Assembly: GCA_028821515.1 (NCBI GenBank)
Contig: JAPPGA010000035.1
Span: forward strand, 103,168-167,167
DNA length: 64,000 nucleotides
From: Gammaproteobacteria bacterium
GTDB lineage: Bacteria; Pseudomonadota; Gammaproteobacteria; Pseudomonadales; Azotimanducaceae
Reading direction: 5' to 3'
Numbering within the stretch: the stretch's first letter is position 1; each line of letters starts with the position of its first letter. The translations under genes were made by a program, and so were the position numbers. Shown here piece after piece: positions 16,396 to 25,255 of the stretch. The notes beneath the pieces were generated by a model, which did not search any database, was not told the origin of the DNA, and worked only from the letters and a program-made list of their open reading frames with translations.

Positions 16396-17721
16396 CTAGA
16401 TGCCCGGCCCGACGCGTAGCGGCGTGCCGTCGTGGAAGCGAGAGAACCGAAATCGCGTCAGGTCATGTCCGGGGAATTCGCCGAGCACGAGCGAGGCCAT
16501 GACTCTGCCGGCGCCAGGTCCGATGCCGAAACCGTGACCGCTGAACCCGGTAGCGATGAACAGTCCGGGGCGGTCGTCGACCTCGTCCAGCACCGGCACC
16601 ACGTCCGGCGTCATGTCGATCATACCGGCCCAGGACTCCACGAGCGGTATTCCTTCCAGTACCGGTACGCGCTTTCTGATGGCCTCGGCGAGCCTGCGCA
16701 AGGCGCGGTCAGATGGCGGTGGGTTCAGCACGCGGTCGCGTTCAAAAGGGCTTTCCCCGTCGTCACGCCAGGTCCGCGGCTTCATGCGGCCGAGCAGTCC
16801 GTCGAACCGTAGTTGAAGGTTGCCCGCGTTGGCTTTCAGGATGTGCAGGAAACGTGAGAAATAGCGGAATGAGTCGAGGCTCACCAAGTGATCGTTTGTC
16901 CCGGCGGCCGAGACGGTGTATCCGCCGTCCTGACGGCGGCGGAATCCGAACCCGGGAGCCGAAGCATTGCCGTCGTAGAAGTCGGGCGCAGGTGCCGTTC
17001 GCGCCACGGTCGCCCGAAACGTGAGCTGCGGCAGGTCGAGCCCGACGTGGCGCAGGAGGAGCGAACTCCACGCACCGCACGCGCAGACCGCCGCCTGTGT
17101 CCTGACACGTCCGAGTTCGGTGAAGACGCCGGATACGGTGCCCGCCTGGAACTCGATCCCCCGCACCGCGCAGCGTTCGATGATCCGACCTCCGGCGCGC
17201 CGAACCGCCCGTGCCAGTGCTGGAACCGCAATGAAGGGCTCGGCGCGCGCGTCGCTCGGCGTATGCAGGCCGCCCGCATAGCGTCCCGGGAGGCCGGGGA
17301 TCAAGGCATCCACTTCGCTGCTCGTGAGCAGTCGGGTGTCCAGTTGATGCTGTTCCGCGATCTTGAGCCACTCCTCGTGCTTCGCCATCTGGCTTTCCGT
17401 GTCGGCGAGGTAGGCAACGCCCCGGCGCGCGAAACCGATGTCTTCGCCGATCTCCCTGGACAGCCCCGCCCATATCTCCTGGCTTTCGATGACGATGGGC
17501 AGTTCGTCCGCATCCCGGGCCTGCTTGCGAATCCACCCCCAGTTGCGGCTGGACTGCTCACCCGCCACCCGTCCTTTTTCGAGGACGAGGACGTCGATGC
17601 CACGCTTCGCGAGGAACCAGGCGGTGGAGATGCCGGCCACGCCGCCACCGATGATGACGACGTCGGCGCTTTCAGGCAGTTCGTCCTGAAACGAGATGGG
17701 GCTTTGGTCGCTCAGGACCAT
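16396..17721 (-). CDS. FAD-dependent oxidoreductase, DAO (glycine/D-amino-acid oxidase) family
   Basis: The 441-residue protein begins with a Rossmann FAD-binding motif, VVIIGGGVAGISTAWFLAKRG (Gly25, Gly27, Gly30), followed by VLVLEKGRVAGEQSSRNWGW, as in DadA/SoxB-like oxidases. The substrate-binding beta sheet and the C-terminal FAD contact (LFIATGFSGHGFGIGPGAGR) are intact. It would oxidatively deaminate an amine or amino acid. ATG 17721 gives a normal N-terminus; the longer open frame upstream is antisense to the next gene. It lies 40 bp downstream of the CmcJ-like gene in the same direction, so the two probably act together. Confidence 0.88.
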   Translation of the reverse strand: MVLSDQSPISFQDELPESADVVIIGGGVAGISTAWFLAKRGIDVLVLEKGRVAGEQSSRNWGWIRKQARDADELPIVIESQEIWAGLSREIGEDIGFARRGVAYLADTESQMAKHEEWLKIAEQHQLDTRLLTSSEVDALIPGLPGRYAGGLHTPSDARAEPFIAVPALARAVRRAGGRIIERCAVRGIEFQAGTVSGVFTELGRVRTQAAVCACGAWSSLLLRHVGLDLPQLTFRATVARTAPAPDFYDGNASAPGFGFRRRQDGGYTVSAAGTNDHLVSLDSFRYFSRFLHILKANAGNLQLRFDGLLGRMKPRTWRDDGESPFERDRVLNPPPSDRALRRLAEAIRKRVPVLEGIPLVESWAGMIDMTPDVVPVLDEVDDRPGLFIATGFSGHGFGIGPGAGRVMASLVLGEFPGHDLTRFRFSRFHDGTPLRVGPGI

Positions 17722-17761
17722 TCGGGTTGTTCCTGTTGCTGCGTGAGGGGATGCGCCTCGA

Positions 17762-18595
17762 TCAGAAAAACGCGAACAGGCGCATCTCCACGCTGTGCCT
17801 GGGCGCGGCCTTCGGGCCCGCATCCGGCAACTCGAAAGCGGTGTGCAACGTGTATCGCGCCCGCCCGTCCGTAGCCGAGTCGTAGACCTTGAAGAACACT
17901 GCCTCGTCCGGCGCCAGGTACGGATAGTAGAAGAACCGGTGCTTCGGGTTGTAACGCGCCCGCCAGACCTCCCCCACACGCCCGGGTGCTGGTCGGGGCG
18001 CTGGAATGAAATCCGCTTCGTCCACCGTGCGGGCATCGGCGACGGTGATCGGGTCCGATTCGATCCGATGACCGATGGGGCGCCATGCCTGCACGATGGC
18101 GAACCTTCGCTTGAGCAGCGTGTCGGCTTCTTCGGGCAACAGGTCACGCACGCGTTTTCTGGCCGACCAGTGCGTATAGTCGTTGTGCACGCCCCTCGCC
18201 GGACCCTTGAGCCCTTTCGTCCGGCGGATTTCCTCGTCGCCGTGACGCACCGTGTGATCGAAGATGTGGATTCGGGACGCACCGGTGCAACGTTTCGCGA
18301 TCTTTTCCATGGCCGGGTAATAGATTCGCCTGACGCATTCGGCGTCCAGGAAGTCGATCGGTGGCAGCACGTCGCGCTGCAGTTCGAATCCGTGCACGTC
18401 GAGCGTGATCGGCTCGGGCCATTCGCGGGCATTGAAAACCGACACGTCGTGCCGGGCGGTGCCGCTGCCCAGGTTCCGACCCTCGGAATCGGGCGCCGCG
18501 ATCTCGTAGTAGTACTTGTCGCCCTCGTTGGTGGCGTAGCCCAAGGAGGTACGTACGGCGTGCTGTTCAAGCGTGGAAGCGGGTTCGGCCATCAT
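17762..18595 (-). CDS. CmcJ/AsaB-like (non-haem oxygenase related) protein
   Basis: The 277-residue protein has the features of the CmcJ/NvfI/AsaB group: ITLDVHGFELQ, FLDAECVRRIYYPAME, IFDHTVRH, the conserved VHNDYTHWSA, and AWRPIGHRIESDPITVADA. Members relate to the 7-alpha-cephem-methoxylase P8 chain and to fungal Fe/2-oxoglutarate enzymes. The reaction here is unknown. The ATG at 18595 is followed by a second ATG; either is possible. It is divergent from YihY and 40 bp from the FAD oxidoreductase. The pair may modify an amino-acid-derived compound, which is inference. Confidence 0.8.
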   Translation of the reverse strand: MMAEPASTLEQHAVRTSLGYATNEGDKYYYEIAAPDSEGRNLGSGTARHDVSVFNAREWPEPITLDVHGFELQRDVLPPIDFLDAECVRRIYYPAMEKIAKRCTGASRIHIFDHTVRHGDEEIRRTKGLKGPARGVHNDYTHWSARKRVRDLLPEEADTLLKRRFAIVQAWRPIGHRIESDPITVADARTVDEADFIPAPRPAPGRVGEVWRARYNPKHRFFYYPYLAPDEAVFFKVYDSATDGRARYTLHTAFELPDAGPKAAPRHSVEMRLFAFF

Positions 18596-18701
18596 GGAGC
18601 TCGGCGATTGGGTTCCCGGGGATTATAGAAAAAATGGCGTTCGTGGCGCGCAGTCGCCAACGGTGCTAAAAGTCACGGGCAGGTCATCAGGTAGCGCGGT
18701 A

Positions 18702-19928
18702 GTGCTCGATCTCGGACTGAAGTCATGGCGATACGGGCGCTGGTTCCTGCGGCAGGTGGCGCGCCAGTTTCGCGATGACGGTTGCACCATGGCCGCCGCC
18801 GCGCTGACGTTCACGACGATGATCGCTGTGGTGCCGTTCTTCGCGGTCGTCTACCGGATCCTGTCGCTTCTGCCGGAATTCGCTGGTGTCGGCGACACGA
18901 TCACGAGCTTCGTCTTCGAGACCTTCTTGCCCGGCTCCAGCGAGGCCGTGCTCGACAAGGTGCGGGAGTTCTCCGCCAAGGCGAACGAACTGACGCTGGT
19001 CGGAGTCGGTGTCGTGTTCGTTACCACCATGCTCATGCTGATGCGCATGGAAGAGTCGTTTAACCGCATCTGGCACGTTGCGAACACCCGTGCCGGCATC
19101 GCGCGGTTTCTCTCCTACTGGGGGATCGTGTCGTTCGGTGTTCCCATGATCGGGGTCGCTGTCACCGCCGCGAGCTACGACTTCGGTGTCGACTACCTGG
19201 CCGACCTGCGGGGTTCCTCGGTCATGGAAGGTGTTCGCGAGGCGGTTCCGCCATTGGCGACGGCGTTGACGTTCACGTTGCTCTACTACGCGGTGCCGAG
19301 CTACCGCGTTCGGTTCGACCACGCCCTGGTCGGTGGCGTCGTGACCACTGTGCTCCTGACCTTCGCGAAGGAGGTCTTTGCCTGGGCGGTTCCGTGGTTT
19401 CAGAACGAACTTGTCTACGGGGCCTTCGCGGCGCTGCCGCTATTCGTCATGGGGCTGTACTTGGTCTGGGTGCTTATCCTCGTCGGTGCGATCTGTGTGC
19501 GCACCCTGTCTCTTGTCCCCTGGGAGGACGAGCCGGATGGCGTGCCGGCGGCGGTCAAGTGCGCGAAAGTGCTGGAATTGCTGCATCGGGCGCATCTCGA
19601 CGGACGTGCTGTCACGGATGCCGAAATCCTGCAGGCCGTGCCGATGACGCGGACCGAGCGGGCCCGTGTCTTCGACGTGCTGCACGAAGGCCGCTGGCTG
19701 CGTTCCACGGAGAACAAGGCCTGGGCGCTCGGACGGGGTCTTGAGAGCATGACGTTGTGGGAACTTTTCCTGCAGCTTCCCGACGGCATCGCAGAGGAGA
19801 ATCTGGGGGGCGACAGCACGGTCGAGGCGCGTTTTCGGGCGTTCCTCGCCGAGGGCGCGGTCCACCTTGAAGTCAGCCTCGCCGAGCTTGCGGTCGATGC
19901 ACGGTCCACCGGCGTCCGGCGGGATTGA
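18702..19928 (+). CDS. YihY/virulence-factor BrkB family inner-membrane protein
   Basis: After a short basic N-terminus the protein has six predicted membrane helices and the YihY signatures MAAAALTFTTMIAVVPFFAV, EESFNRIWHV, FTLLYYAVPSYRVRFDHALVGG and LPLFVMGLYLVWVLILVGA. A cytoplasmic C-terminal domain of about 130 residues follows, with helical and winged-helix-like segments. YihY proteins were once called RNase BN; their true role is unknown. The open frame extends to 18573, but that would overlap the divergent CmcJ-like gene. GTG 18702 gives the N-terminus usual for the family, although its ribosome binding site is weak. Confidence 0.85.
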   Translation: MLDLGLKSWRYGRWFLRQVARQFRDDGCTMAAAALTFTTMIAVVPFFAVVYRILSLLPEFAGVGDTITSFVFETFLPGSSEAVLDKVREFSAKANELTLVGVGVVFVTTMLMLMRMEESFNRIWHVANTRAGIARFLSYWGIVSFGVPMIGVAVTAASYDFGVDYLADLRGSSVMEGVREAVPPLATALTFTLLYYAVPSYRVRFDHALVGGVVTTVLLTFAKEVFAWAVPWFQNELVYGAFAALPLFVMGLYLVWVLILVGAICVRTLSLVPWEDEPDGVPAAVKCAKVLELLHRAHLDGRAVTDAEILQAVPMTRTERARVFDVLHEGRWLRSTENKAWALGRGLESMTLWELFLQLPDGIAEENLGGDSTVEARFRAFLAEGAVHLEVSLAELAVDARSTGVRRD

Positions 19929-20035
19929 ACTGGCGCAAGGTGATAGTGTCAGGCTTTCGGGGCACGTAACGGCCCGTTTGGCCGAGTCAGAACGCCGGGG
20001 CAATTGCGTCCGGCATCAGCGCAAAGGATGGATCC

Positions 20036-21412
20036 ATGGACCAACTGAACTCTTTCATCGACCAGGTCAACGCCTTTGTCTGGGGGCCGCCGATGCTCGG
20101 GATGCTGGGCGTCACCGGCCTGCTGTTGACCCTCGGACTGGTGTTCATGCCGTGGCGCAAGATCATCTATGGTTTCCGGCTGCTGTTCGACAGGTCCGAT
20201 CCGTCCGGCTCTGGAGAAATCAAGCCGTTCAACGCGCTGATGACGGCGCTTTCGGCCACGGTCGGCACGGGAAACATCGCCGGCGTCGCAACCGCCATCG
20301 CGCTTGGCGGTCCGGGCGCCATCTTCTACATGTGGCTGATCGCGCTTTTCGGAATGGCCACGAAGTACGCGGAAGCGGTGTGCGCCGTCACCTATCGCGA
20401 AGTGGACAAGGACGGCAGGCATGTCGGCGGACCGATGTACTACCTTCGCAACGGCGTTGGCGAATTCGCTCCGGAACTCGGCAAGTGGCTCGGCCTCGCT
20501 TTCGCCGTGTTTGGCGCTGTGGCGGCATTCGGCATCGGCAACGCCGTGCAGGTCAACTCGATGGCGGCGGCTCTGACGAACAGCTTCTCCGTTCCCGCGT
20601 GGGCGACGGGCATCGTTGTCGCCGCGCTTGTGGGCGTCGTCGTCATCGGCGGCATCCGGCGGATCGGCGAAGTCGCCGGCCGGCTCGTTCCGATCATGGT
20701 GGTGCTCTATGTGGGTGCCGCCCTGGTGATCATTCTCATCAACATCGTCGACGTCCCCGCCGCGTTCGGGTTGATCTTCACGCATGCCTTCACGCCAGCC
20801 GCAGCGACGGGTGGTTTCGCGGGAGCGGCGGTCGCCGCCGCGATCCGTTTCGGCGTCGCCCGGGGCGTGTTCTCCAACGAGTCAGGCCTTGGGTCTGCCG
20901 CCATCGCACATGCGGCGGCGCAGACCAACAGCCCCGTGCGGCAGGGCATCATCGCGATGCTCGGCACCTTCATCGACACCCTGGTCGTCTGCACAATGAC
21001 GGCGCTGGTCATCCTCACTTCGGGCGCGTGGACCATGATGGGCGCGGACGGCGGCGGCCTGACCGGCGCCGTGCTCACGTCCACGGGATTCCAAGCCTCC
21101 ATTCCCGGTGGCAAGTACATCGTCACCATTGCCCTTGCCGTATTCGCGTTCACGACGATCCTCGGCTGGTCCTACTACGGAGAGCGGTGCTGGCAGTACC
21201 TGTTCCGCGAAAAGAGCCTCTGGATCTATCGGGGCCTCTGGGTGCTGGCGGCATTGGCCTTCGCCAACGTGAAGGTGGACTTCGTCTGGAACCTGTCCGA
21301 TACGCTGAACGGGCTCATGGCGATTCCCAATCTCGTCGGCCTGCTGCTGCTGGCGCCGATGGTGTTCAAGGTGACGCGGGAGTACTTCGAGAAGGTCGAT
21401 AGATCGGGGTAG
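20036..21412 (+). CDS. AGCS-family sodium:alanine/glycine symporter
   Basis: The 458-residue polytopic protein carries the AGCS signature ALSATVGTGNIAGVATAIALGGPGAIFYMW and the conserved SNESGLGSAAIAHAAAQTNSP block. About eleven membrane helices are visible, the length usual for this family. It imports alanine or glycine with sodium. AAGGAT lies just upstream of ATG 20036. The gene has no obvious partners; a TSUP transporter follows 50 bp downstream on the same strand. Confidence 0.92.
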   Translation: MDQLNSFIDQVNAFVWGPPMLGMLGVTGLLLTLGLVFMPWRKIIYGFRLLFDRSDPSGSGEIKPFNALMTALSATVGTGNIAGVATAIALGGPGAIFYMWLIALFGMATKYAEAVCAVTYREVDKDGRHVGGPMYYLRNGVGEFAPELGKWLGLAFAVFGAVAAFGIGNAVQVNSMAAALTNSFSVPAWATGIVVAALVGVVVIGGIRRIGEVAGRLVPIMVVLYVGAALVIILINIVDVPAAFGLIFTHAFTPAAATGGFAGAAVAAAIRFGVARGVFSNESGLGSAAIAHAAAQTNSPVRQGIIAMLGTFIDTLVVCTMTALVILTSGAWTMMGADGGGLTGAVLTSTGFQASIPGGKYIVTIALAVFAFTTILGWSYYGERCWQYLFREKSLWIYRGLWVLAALAFANVKVDFVWNLSDTLNGLMAIPNLVGLLLLAPMVFKVTREYFEKVDRSG

Positions 21413-21462
21413 TGCGGATCAGACCGCTGACTTTGCGATAAGCGGGTGAACTCCCGACAGCG

Positions 21463-22215
21463 ATGACCGCCTTCGTAATCCTGGCCACGGTGCTGGCCAC
21501 CGCGGTTCTGTCGGGTGTCATCGGCATGGCCGGCGGCGTGCTGCTGATGGCGGTGCTGGTCACGCTGCTGCCGGTAGCCAGCGCGATGATCCTCCACGGC
21601 GCCGTGCAGGCAGCCTCCAATGGCGCACGGTTCCTGTTCCTGCGCGAGCACGTGATGTGGGGGATTCTGCCGTTCTACGCTGTCGGCGCATTGCTAGCCG
21701 TTTTGCTGTTCATCGCCTTGGCGTTCATCCCGGATCCCGCCCTCGTATTGATACTGGTCGGTTCCTTTCCCTGGCTGGCACGGATTGTCCCTACGCTCAG
21801 GGGGCTCGATGTGCGGCGCCCGGCCACAGGAGCGGCCTGCGGGGCCACGGTCACGGCCGCGCAACTGCTTGCCGGGGCCTCCGGCCCGCTGCTCGACGCT
21901 TTCTATCTGCGCACCGAGGTCGACCGGCGCAGCATCGTCGCGACCAAGGCGCTGACGCAGGCAGCGGGGCACGTCGTGAAGATCGGCTACTACGCCTGGG
22001 TATCCAACGCCGTTCTCGACGAGTTCGCCATCGCCGACATACCCATCTGGCTGGTCGGCGCCGGGATCGTGCTCGCCGTGCTGGGGGCCAGGATCGGCAC
22101 GCGTCTGCTCGAGAGGTTCGACGACCGGCAGTTCCGGCGCGTGACGGGCTGGGTGATCCTCGGCCTCGGCGCGCTCTGCATCGTGAAGGGTGCGCGCGAC
22201 CTGTTGGTGGCTTGA
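21463..22215 (+). CDS. TauE/SafE (TSUP) family permease
   Basis: The 250-residue protein has the internally repeated TSUP layout of about eight helices, with the GVIGMAGGVLLMAVL motif at the N-terminus and the repeat-like GATVTAAQLLAGASGPLL in the middle. TSUP proteins export or import sulfite, sulfoacetate and similar organosulfur anions. The TauD-like dioxygenase 7 kb away could be linked functionally, but nothing in the sequence proves it. It follows the AGCS symporter on the same strand. Confidence 0.87.
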   Translation: MTAFVILATVLATAVLSGVIGMAGGVLLMAVLVTLLPVASAMILHGAVQAASNGARFLFLREHVMWGILPFYAVGALLAVLLFIALAFIPDPALVLILVGSFPWLARIVPTLRGLDVRRPATGAACGATVTAAQLLAGASGPLLDAFYLRTEVDRRSIVATKALTQAAGHVVKIGYYAWVSNAVLDEFAIADIPIWLVGAGIVLAVLGARIGTRLLERFDDRQFRRVTGWVILGLGALCIVKGARDLLVA

Positions 22216-22246
22216 TGGGCCAATGGCGCCTGACTAGTATCTGGCC

Positions 22247-22720
22247 ATGATCCCGTTCCAGGCTGTCGCGCGAACCCTCGTCATGGGGACGCTGTGTCTC
22301 GCGTTGGTCGCTTGCTATCCCCAGCGACTGGATATCGGCGACGCAGAAACTGCGGCCGAACTCGCTCCGTCCCTGGATGCGTTGCGTGAAATGGCGCCCG
22401 AATATCACCGTCGCCTGGAGGACGGGACCTTTGATTCCCTGTCGTTGCTGGAGCAATGGGATTTTGTGGCGGAGATTCGCGAACTCGAGGATGCCCAGCG
22501 GAAGGCAGGGCGTGGGAGCTTCCAGGCAGAGCAAAGGCAACGGACCCTTGAGTTCCTTGACTCGATTGAGGCCATGCCGTCGGAATTCGCAGAAGAGTCC
22601 TTGGCTTTTCGGCGCGAAATGCTGTTGCGTGAGTTAAAGCTTGAGAGTGATTCCCTACGCATGGAGAACTGGGCTTCGGGGTTCGCGCGACTACCGACCG
22701 TGAAGGACGCTCCTCGATGA
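22247..22720 (+). CDS. Small lipoprotein, first copy of a tandem pair
   Basis: The 157-residue protein has a lipoprotein signal ending in LALVAC (Cys near 23). The mature part is helical and charged, with SLDALREMAPEYHRRLEDGT and FDSLSLLEQWDFVAEIRELE. The next gene encodes a clearly related protein. No domain of known function is recognised. It lies 31 bp after the TSUP gene. Confidence 0.75.
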   Translation: MIPFQAVARTLVMGTLCLALVACYPQRLDIGDAETAAELAPSLDALREMAPEYHRRLEDGTFDSLSLLEQWDFVAEIRELEDAQRKAGRGSFQAEQRQRTLEFLDSIEAMPSEFAEESLAFRREMLLRELKLESDSLRMENWASGFARLPTVKDAPR

Positions 22721-22745
22721 CGGCGCGAACGTCCAGGATTCCGGA

Positions 22746-23192
22746 ATGAACGGCGTGCGGACCTTGGCACTTGGGGCAATTTGCCTGGTTGTGGCCGCCT
22801 GCGGCTTCGGGAGTATCGGTGACGCGAAAACCGGTGCTGAACTGGCTCCGTCCCTGGAGCCGCTGCGTGAATTGGCGCCGGAACACTATCGTCGCCTGGC
22901 TGACGGTACCTTTGACTCCCTTTCGTTGGTGGAGCAGCGGAGATTCGTGGACGAGATTGAGGAACTCGCGTGGCAACGGCGCGAGGCCCAGCGGGCGGAG
23001 TCCGCTGCAGCGGTGCGGCAGTCGATCATCGAGTTTCAGGAGTCCATCGAGACCCTGGAACCTGACGTCGCCGCACGGCATCTCGCGGTCTGGCGCAAGA
23101 ACCTCTTGATGTCGCTCAAAAGCGTAGACGGTTCTCTGCGTGGGAGAGCGGCGGATCTTCCCCTGCCTGGGTCAGGGGCCCGGGATGAATGA
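22746..23192 (+). CDS. Small lipoprotein, second copy of the tandem pair
   Basis: The 148-residue lipoprotein (lipobox VVAAC) shares with its neighbour the run GDA-x-T, AELAPSL, LRE-x-APE, RRL-x-DGTFDSLSL-x-EQ and FV-x-EI-x-EL. Similarity extends to the DNA level across about 140 bp, so the pair arose by tandem duplication. The C-terminal third has diverged. The function is unknown; location in the inner or outer membrane leaflet is expected, with Gly after the Cys. Confidence 0.75.
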   Translation: MNGVRTLALGAICLVVAACGFGSIGDAKTGAELAPSLEPLRELAPEHYRRLADGTFDSLSLVEQRRFVDEIEELAWQRREAQRAESAAAVRQSIIEFQESIETLEPDVAARHLAVWRKNLLMSLKSVDGSLRGRAADLPLPGSGARDE

Positions 23193-23237
23193 ACGCTGCC
23201 TTCGTACTTCGCGCGTCGCCTGAGCCACTTCCGCCCG

Positions 23238-24197
23238 TTGATCGCCAAGCCCCGTAGCGTAAGCCGGCAACCGGGCTTCCCGAATACTCGTGCATACGTG
23301 GCGCGACTCGACGACGTTCAGTACTGGTGGCCGCACGCAGCTCGTGTGTTCGACCTGCACGGCATGGAAGTCGGCGAGGGTGGCGTCGAAGCCGGAAAAG
23401 GTGGAACCTTCCCTACGCTGATCTGCGGCGACGTCGTGATCAAGCTTTTCGGACACCTACCTTTCTGGCGGCGCGCGTACGACGCTGAACTTGCGGCGAT
23501 GAGTCTAATTACCGATGGCCCGCACGTCCTGGCGCCGAAACTGTTGGCGCACGGGGAGCTGTTCGTCGACTCAACCAGACCGTGGCCGTACCTGGTCACG
23601 ACGCGGATGCCAGGATCGCCGTGGGAAGAGACGGCATTGTCCGCAGAAGAGAAGTCAGCGATTGCTGCCGACCTTGGCGATCAGGTGCGCCGTATATCTG
23701 CCTTGGTGCCGCCCGCCGACATCGCCACGCCAAATGGCTGGCGCGGCCCGGGCCTTGTCGAAGCGGCAATGCGTTCGGCGCTGCCATCACGCCTGATTGC
23801 GCAGATTGACGACTACATCGCTGGAATGGACCAAGTTGATCGGGTACTTGTCCACGGCGACCTGATGTTCCGCCACGTTTTCGTTGAAAACGGGCGGCTT
23901 GCCGGCGTCATCGACTGGGGTGACGCGCTCGTGGCGGACCCGCATTACGAGCTTGCCCAGATCCAGCTCAACCTGTTTGACGGCGACAAGACGCTGTTGC
24001 GGACGTTTCTGGACCAGAGTAACTGGCCTGTCGAGCGCGACTTCGCGCGCCGGGCGTTGACCGAGGCGTTTCGCCGGCAGGCGGTGGGTCTCGCCCAGCA
24101 CCGGACGATGGATGTGTTTCACAAACTCCCGCGGATGCTGAAACTGGAAGACATCGCGACGCTGGATGACCTGGCCGAAGCCGTGTTCGGTGTGTAG
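23238..24197 (+). CDS. Aminoglycoside phosphotransferase (APH)-like kinase
   Basis: The 319-residue protein has the APH/choline-kinase fold. LICGDVVIKLFG is the ATP-binding Lys strand; VLVHGDLMFRHVFV is the catalytic loop (His206, Asp208); GVIDWGDALVADPHYELA is the metal-binding Asp segment. In the catalytic loop His replaces the usual Asn (HGD-x5-N), a variant seen in some hygromycin-kinase-like members. It probably phosphorylates a small molecule; an antibiotic is only one option. The TTG at 23238 is uncertain; GTG 23298 and ATG 23364 are alternatives. Confidence 0.78.
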   Translation: MIAKPRSVSRQPGFPNTRAYVARLDDVQYWWPHAARVFDLHGMEVGEGGVEAGKGGTFPTLICGDVVIKLFGHLPFWRRAYDAELAAMSLITDGPHVLAPKLLAHGELFVDSTRPWPYLVTTRMPGSPWEETALSAEEKSAIAADLGDQVRRISALVPPADIATPNGWRGPGLVEAAMRSALPSRLIAQIDDYIAGMDQVDRVLVHGDLMFRHVFVENGRLAGVIDWGDALVADPHYELAQIQLNLFDGDKTLLRTFLDQSNWPVERDFARRALTEAFRRQAVGLAQHRTMDVFHKLPRMLKLEDIATLDDLAEAVFGV

Positions 24198-24248
24198 CGG
24201 TGCCGTAACGAAGCGTGAACGGCGGCTTCGTATCGGCGTGTCCGGAAC

Positions 24249-25229
24249 TCACCTGAACCGCCGCCTCAATATTTCGAGAGCATCTGCTGCCCCGCCGTAC
24301 TCAGCCCAGCCCGCGGGCGTGCCTCCGTGCGCTCCGTCCACGATGGTGGCGTCCGCGCCTCGGTCGAGGAGCAGACTAAGGCAGCCGACGCAGTTGTGCT
24401 GTGCCGCAAGGTGCATTGCCACCGCATCGACGCCATGGCCTTCGCCGCCCCAGTCGTGGCGCAGGTCCGGATCCGCGCCGTGGTCGAGCAGCCAGGTGGC
24501 GGCCTCGACCTTGTCGCTGTAGCAGGCCCACAACAACGGCGTGCCCCTAAAGGGATTTGCGTTGACGTCGGCGCCGAGACCCACCAGCACGGCCATGGCT
24601 TCGCACTGGTTGTTTCGCGCTGCCCACGTCAGTGCTTCGTCAATGACCTCCTGGCGCTCGAATGTGCGGTTCCAGGCCGGAAAGAACTCCGGGGCGTAGA
24701 AGTCGAGGCCGAAGTACGTGTCGGGTGTGAGTTCGTTGCCCCTGATGAACTTGCCGAGATCGTTCCCCAGCCCAGCCGCGGTGCGGAGATTGTCGGGGTA
24801 GGGCGGCGTAAGCACCTCGCCCATGTAGGCCTTGGCGTAGAACAGTGCGTATGACAGAGGCGATCCTCCCGGCTTGCCATGGGCGTCCGTCCTGAGGGAA
24901 GCACCGGCTGCAAGAAGCCGTCTCGCCAGGTCTGAATGACCGGCCATGCCTGCGGTATGCAGCGGCGTCCAGCCGTCCCTGTCGGCGGCGGATGGGTCCG
25001 CGCCCGCCCGCAATATCAGATCGACTGCAGCATGCTGGCCGGGCGTTCCGGGATCCAGGGGGATCGCAATGTCCCCCGTGGCCGCCCGGCAGGCGAGATC
25101 CAACAGCGTCCGCCCGTGGGCGTCGCAGGCGGTGACGACTTCCGGAGAACTGGCCAGCACGGCGCTGAGGGTCTCGAGATCGCCGTCGCAGGCGGCGGCT
25201 ACCGCCCGTGCCATGGTCTCTTCGCTCAA
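24249..25229 (-). CDS. Ankyrin-repeat protein
   Basis: The 326-residue protein is built mainly of ankyrin repeats: HGRTLLDLACRAA, DRDGWTPLHTAGMAGHSDLARRLLAAGA, FRGTPLLWACYSDKVEAATWLLDHGADP and HLAAQHNCVGCLSLLLDRGAD. A non-repeat insert of about 70 residues (about 125-195) carries aromatic residues. No signal peptide is seen, so a cytoplasmic protein-binding role is likely. The start is TTG 25229 or, perhaps better, ATG 25214. It follows the SRPBCC gene 27 bp downstream. Confidence 0.82.
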   Translation of the reverse strand: MSEETMARAVAAACDGDLETLSAVLASSPEVVTACDAHGRTLLDLACRAATGDIAIPLDPGTPGQHAAVDLILRAGADPSAADRDGWTPLHTAGMAGHSDLARRLLAAGASLRTDAHGKPGGSPLSYALFYAKAYMGEVLTPPYPDNLRTAAGLGNDLGKFIRGNELTPDTYFGLDFYAPEFFPAWNRTFERQEVIDEALTWAARNNQCEAMAVLVGLGADVNANPFRGTPLLWACYSDKVEAATWLLDHGADPDLRHDWGGEGHGVDAVAMHLAAQHNCVGCLSLLLDRGADATIVDGAHGGTPAGWAEYGGAADALEILRRRFR

Positions 25230-25255
25230 GTCGTGCGGCCCATGGAATCCGCGTT

